From NCBI GenBank assembly GCA_023145395.1, contig JAGLDW010000392.1, forward strand, positions 1 through 6,260: a stretch of 6,260 nucleotides of DNA. The letters are read 5' to 3'. The position numbers and the translations under genes are program-made. The notes under the pieces are model-generated. The model saw nothing but the letters and a program-made list of their open reading frames with translations, did not search any database and had not been told where the DNA came from. This stretch comes from Lentisphaeria bacterium. GTDB taxonomy: Bacteria > Verrucomicrobiota > Lentisphaeria > Oligosphaerales > Lenti-02. Every line of letters starts with the position of its first letter. The first letter of the stretch is position 1. Shown here piece by piece: positions 4,093-6,260 of this stretch.

Positions 4093-6260
4093 ATGAGCAA
4101 ATCGTTGAGATCCGCTGTTGGGAAGCAGTGTCTCCTCTTGGCGCTGGCCGTTCTCGCTACGGGCACGGTGCTGGGGCAGGCAATCAGACTCGACATCGGT
4201 CCCGCGGCATCCACCACTGCGCCCGGTTGGCTGGCGTGGCGCGTGCCCCGCGGAGATGGTGCCGGTCCTTTCCAGCGCAAGATTCCCGCGCTGTCATGGG
4301 CGCCCGACGGTCTGCGTATCACGTTGGGACCCGCCAAGGCCTTCGGCTGCCGCACCGGCCCGAAGTGCACGGGCCCAGAAGCGCCCGTCATCGAAGAAAG
4401 CGTTTTCACACACGCTCGGACACCCATGACCATACAGTTCTCCGGGCTGTCCGTCGGTTCCTATCGAGTCATCCTCTGGCTGAACGACGCGCGTGGACAC
4501 CAATGGCCCGAGCTTCGACTCGATGTCACGAACGCAACAGGCACGAAACAACTGCTGCCCGACCAGGGACAATCCGCAGTGACGGATACTCGGAAGACAA
4601 GCAAGGCCGATGTCGTTCTCAACGTCAAAGGGGAGGAGGACATCCTCCTGACCGCCACCATTCCGCCGATCCCAAAGACCTATGTCTTCCTCTCGGGCAT
4701 CGAGATTCTGCCTGCCGAGTACATCGGCAAAGCACTTCATCCACTCCCCGAAAATGGTGCTGTCGAGCAGGTCCCGGACGGATGCCTAAGCTGGGACAAA
4801 GTGCCCGGTGCGACCTGCTATCGCCTCTGGCACGGGCAATCCCCCCAGTCTCTCCGCCTCGCAAAGCCCGATCCCCTCACAGGAACCAGCCACATACTAC
4901 CTGCAATCAGGTTCAGCAACACTCTCTACTGGCGCATCGACACGCTCCGCAAGAGACGTTTCGTCCGGGGAGATGTCTGGCAATTCACCACGGCATCTGG
5001 CGAGGCCCGTGGTGCCAGTCCGCCTGATGGTGCCGTCGGCGTGAAACGCGCACCACTCCTGTCCTGGAAACCGGTCAAGGGCGCGACCGCTTATCTCCTG
5101 TTGACGGGAGCCTCGCCGGAAACGCTCAAGGTTGTCGGGAAAGTGGAAGGCAAGCCCGCACACCAGTTGGAGGAGGTCCCGTGGGGAGCGACCGTTTTCT
5201 GGCGCGTCGATGCGATCACGCCGCTGGAAGACAAGGTCCAAGGACGTGTGTGGCAGTTCAGAGCGGACCGTGGCAAACCGCGCGCGCCGCAGCCCCCTCA
5301 CGGCGCCATGAACGTCGGGTTGGACATCCACCTCGCGTGGAACTGCCCGCGCACCAACGCAGTCTTCACGGTCTGGAGCGGCGCCGCACCCGACCAGCTG
5401 AAGCCCTTGGCGAAGGGCCTTGCCCATCCCCGCACGGGCATTGTCCTGACGCCGGGGGAGAATATGTACTGGCGAGTTGAGGCACAGTGCGGAGACCAGA
5501 TTTTGTCCTCTCCCGTGTGGCAGTTCACCATCGGAAGCACGGTTTTGATCGACGACTTCGAGGACACCAATATTCTGCACCCCCTGGCTGACGCATGGGA
5601 TGACGGTCGCGCCACCGACCCGAATGCCGGCCCGGCCATTGCCCTCGCGGCTGGCGTCAACGGCGCGATGCAGGTCCGGCTGAGCGACGGCACCAGAACG
5701 CTGACCAAATCCTGCAAGGAGCATCCGGACTGGACGATGGGCGGCGTTGCCAGGCTCAGTCTGAAGCTACGCGGCGCACCGGGGAATGCCCCTGTATCTC
5801 TTCGCCTCCGTCTGCGGGACACCCAGGGCAAGGCGGTCACACTGCCCCTATCCGCCCCCGATGGCTGGCACCGGCGAAACCAATGGGTGACGGTGCGGAT
5901 TGCCCTCCCCGTGGATGGTGGAATCGACTGCCAATCCATGGCTGCACTGTCGCTCATCGCAACGGCGGATGGCGAGGCAATCTTCTGCGTGGACGATATC
6001 GTTCTGGAAGCATCCGAAGACATAGAAAATCTCTCCACCGAGGGTGCACGCACGGGCCGCCTGACGAGTATCAGAGAGGCGCCTCCAGCACCCAGACCCA
6101 CCCCATCCAAAACCATATTTCTACGTTCTGACGTATGCGTTGTCGGGGGAGGATCCGGTGGCATTGGCGCCGCCGCGGCCGCAGCTCGGGGAGGAGCGTC
6201 CGTGTTGTTGATCGAGCGCGAGGCAATGCTGGGGGGAACAAGCACATCCGGGGGAGTCGC
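4093..6260 (+). CDS. Exported multidomain FAD-dependent oxidoreductase, 3' end beyond the window
   Basis: The frame is open for 722 codons to the window edge. Residues 1-28 are a Sec-type signal peptide. About 30-207 resemble a malectin/galactose-binding-like domain (IRLDIG at 31-36, APGWLAW, GLSVGSYRVILWLND, closing IEILP), with Cys86 and Cys92 close together. Three Fn3-like repeats follow, starting near 216, 308 and 398. They share P-x-GAV or GAM openings and LSW/LAW, YWRV/FWRV and VWQF motifs, with the VWQF tryptophans at 296, 387 and 476. About 485-640 is a CIA30/CBM11-like beta domain (LIDDFED near 485-491, VDDIVLE at 633-639). After a proline-rich linker (about 660-675) the FAD domain begins: VCVVGGGSGGIGAA with GxGxxG at 685-690, Glu708 at the end of strand two, then GGTSTSGGV. 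That pattern matches the FAD_oxidored family (PF12831 type). No start codon lies between the upstream in-frame stop at 4030 and ATG 4093; AGAGG at 4081-4085 is a modest ribosome site. Likely role is extracytoplasmic oxidation of a sugar or aglycone; the substrate is unknown. Confidence 0.85.
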   Translation, partial: MSKSLRSAVGKQCLLLALAVLATGTVLGQAIRLDIGPAASTTAPGWLAWRVPRGDGAGPFQRKIPALSWAPDGLRITLGPAKAFGCRTGPKCTGPEAPVIEESVFTHARTPMTIQFSGLSVGSYRVILWLNDARGHQWPELRLDVTNATGTKQLLPDQGQSAVTDTRKTSKADVVLNVKGEEDILLTATIPPIPKTYVFLSGIEILPAEYIGKALHPLPENGAVEQVPDGCLSWDKVPGATCYRLWHGQSPQSLRLAKPDPLTGTSHILPAIRFSNTLYWRIDTLRKRRFVRGDVWQFTTASGEARGASPPDGAVGVKRAPLLSWKPVKGATAYLLLTGASPETLKVVGKVEGKPAHQLEEVPWGATVFWRVDAITPLEDKVQGRVWQFRADRGKPRAPQPPHGAMNVGLDIHLAWNCPRTNAVFTVWSGAAPDQLKPLAKGLAHPRTGIVLTPGENMYWRVEAQCGDQILSSPVWQFTIGSTVLIDDFEDTNILHPLADAWDDGRATDPNAGPAIALAAGVNGAMQVRLSDGTRTLTKSCKEHPDWTMGGVARLSLKLRGAPGNAPVSLRLRLRDTQGKAVTLPLSAPDGWHRRNQWVTVRIALPVDGGIDCQSMAALSLIATADGEAIFCVDDIVLEASEDIENLSTEGARTGRLTSIREAPPAPRPTPSKTIFLRSDVCVVGGGSGGIGAAAAAARGGASVLLIEREAMLGGTSTSGGV

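Noticed and set aside
4128..5027. Plus-strand frame of 299 codons in another phase
   Set aside because: It is a shadow of the FAD enzyme gene: Arg/His/Pro-rich product without domains, whereas the overlapping frame has clear domains.
4897..6245. Two long minus-strand frames opposite the FAD enzyme
   Set aside because: They have no family features, and their length is explained by high GC in the opposite coding frame.

Overview
The window is GC-rich bacterial DNA with three genes on the + strand, separated by long intergenic stretches packed with repeats. The protein families and the genome style suggest a polysaccharide-degrading member of the PVC group (Verrucomicrobiota, Kiritimatiellota, Lentisphaerota or a planctomycete relative). 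The clues are an exported heparinase II/III-type lyase, an exported multidomain FAD enzyme with sugar-binding-like and fibronectin-like modules, and many GC-rich dispersed repeats. There is no rRNA, marker gene or phylogenetic evidence, so this placement is inference.

Layout: positions 1-365 hold no gene. They carry an array of five GC-rich repeats about 50-56 bases apart, then a short leader with a ribosome binding site. Positions 366-2699 encode an exported heparinase II/III-family polysaccharide lyase with a carbohydrate-binding-like domain inserted in its C-terminal beta region. Positions 2700-3012 hold two more copies of the same repeat, a possible hairpin, and a repeat end that sits directly beside a Shine-Dalgarno sequence. 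Positions 3013-3480 encode a small exported basic protein of unknown function. Positions 3481-4092 are a mosaic of repeats: two small hairpins, a near-perfect 28-base inverted repeat around an 86-base core, and two perfect tandem copies of a 48-base unit. From 4093 to the window edge runs a large reading frame of 722 codons with no stop. It encodes a signal peptide, a sugar-binding-like domain, three Fn3-like repeats of about 90 residues, a CIA30/CBM11-like domain, and the start of an FAD-dependent oxidoreductase domain that continues beyond the window.

The two large proteins fit extracytoplasmic polysaccharide use: one probably cleaves a uronic-acid-containing glycan, and the other may bind and oxidise a sugar or related compound. 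The gaps between the genes are 313 and 612 bases and full of repeats, so one operon is not evident. The most unusual items are the exported FAD enzyme fused to adhesive modules, the possibly permuted inserted domain of the lyase, and the repeat families that form the leader regions of all three genes.
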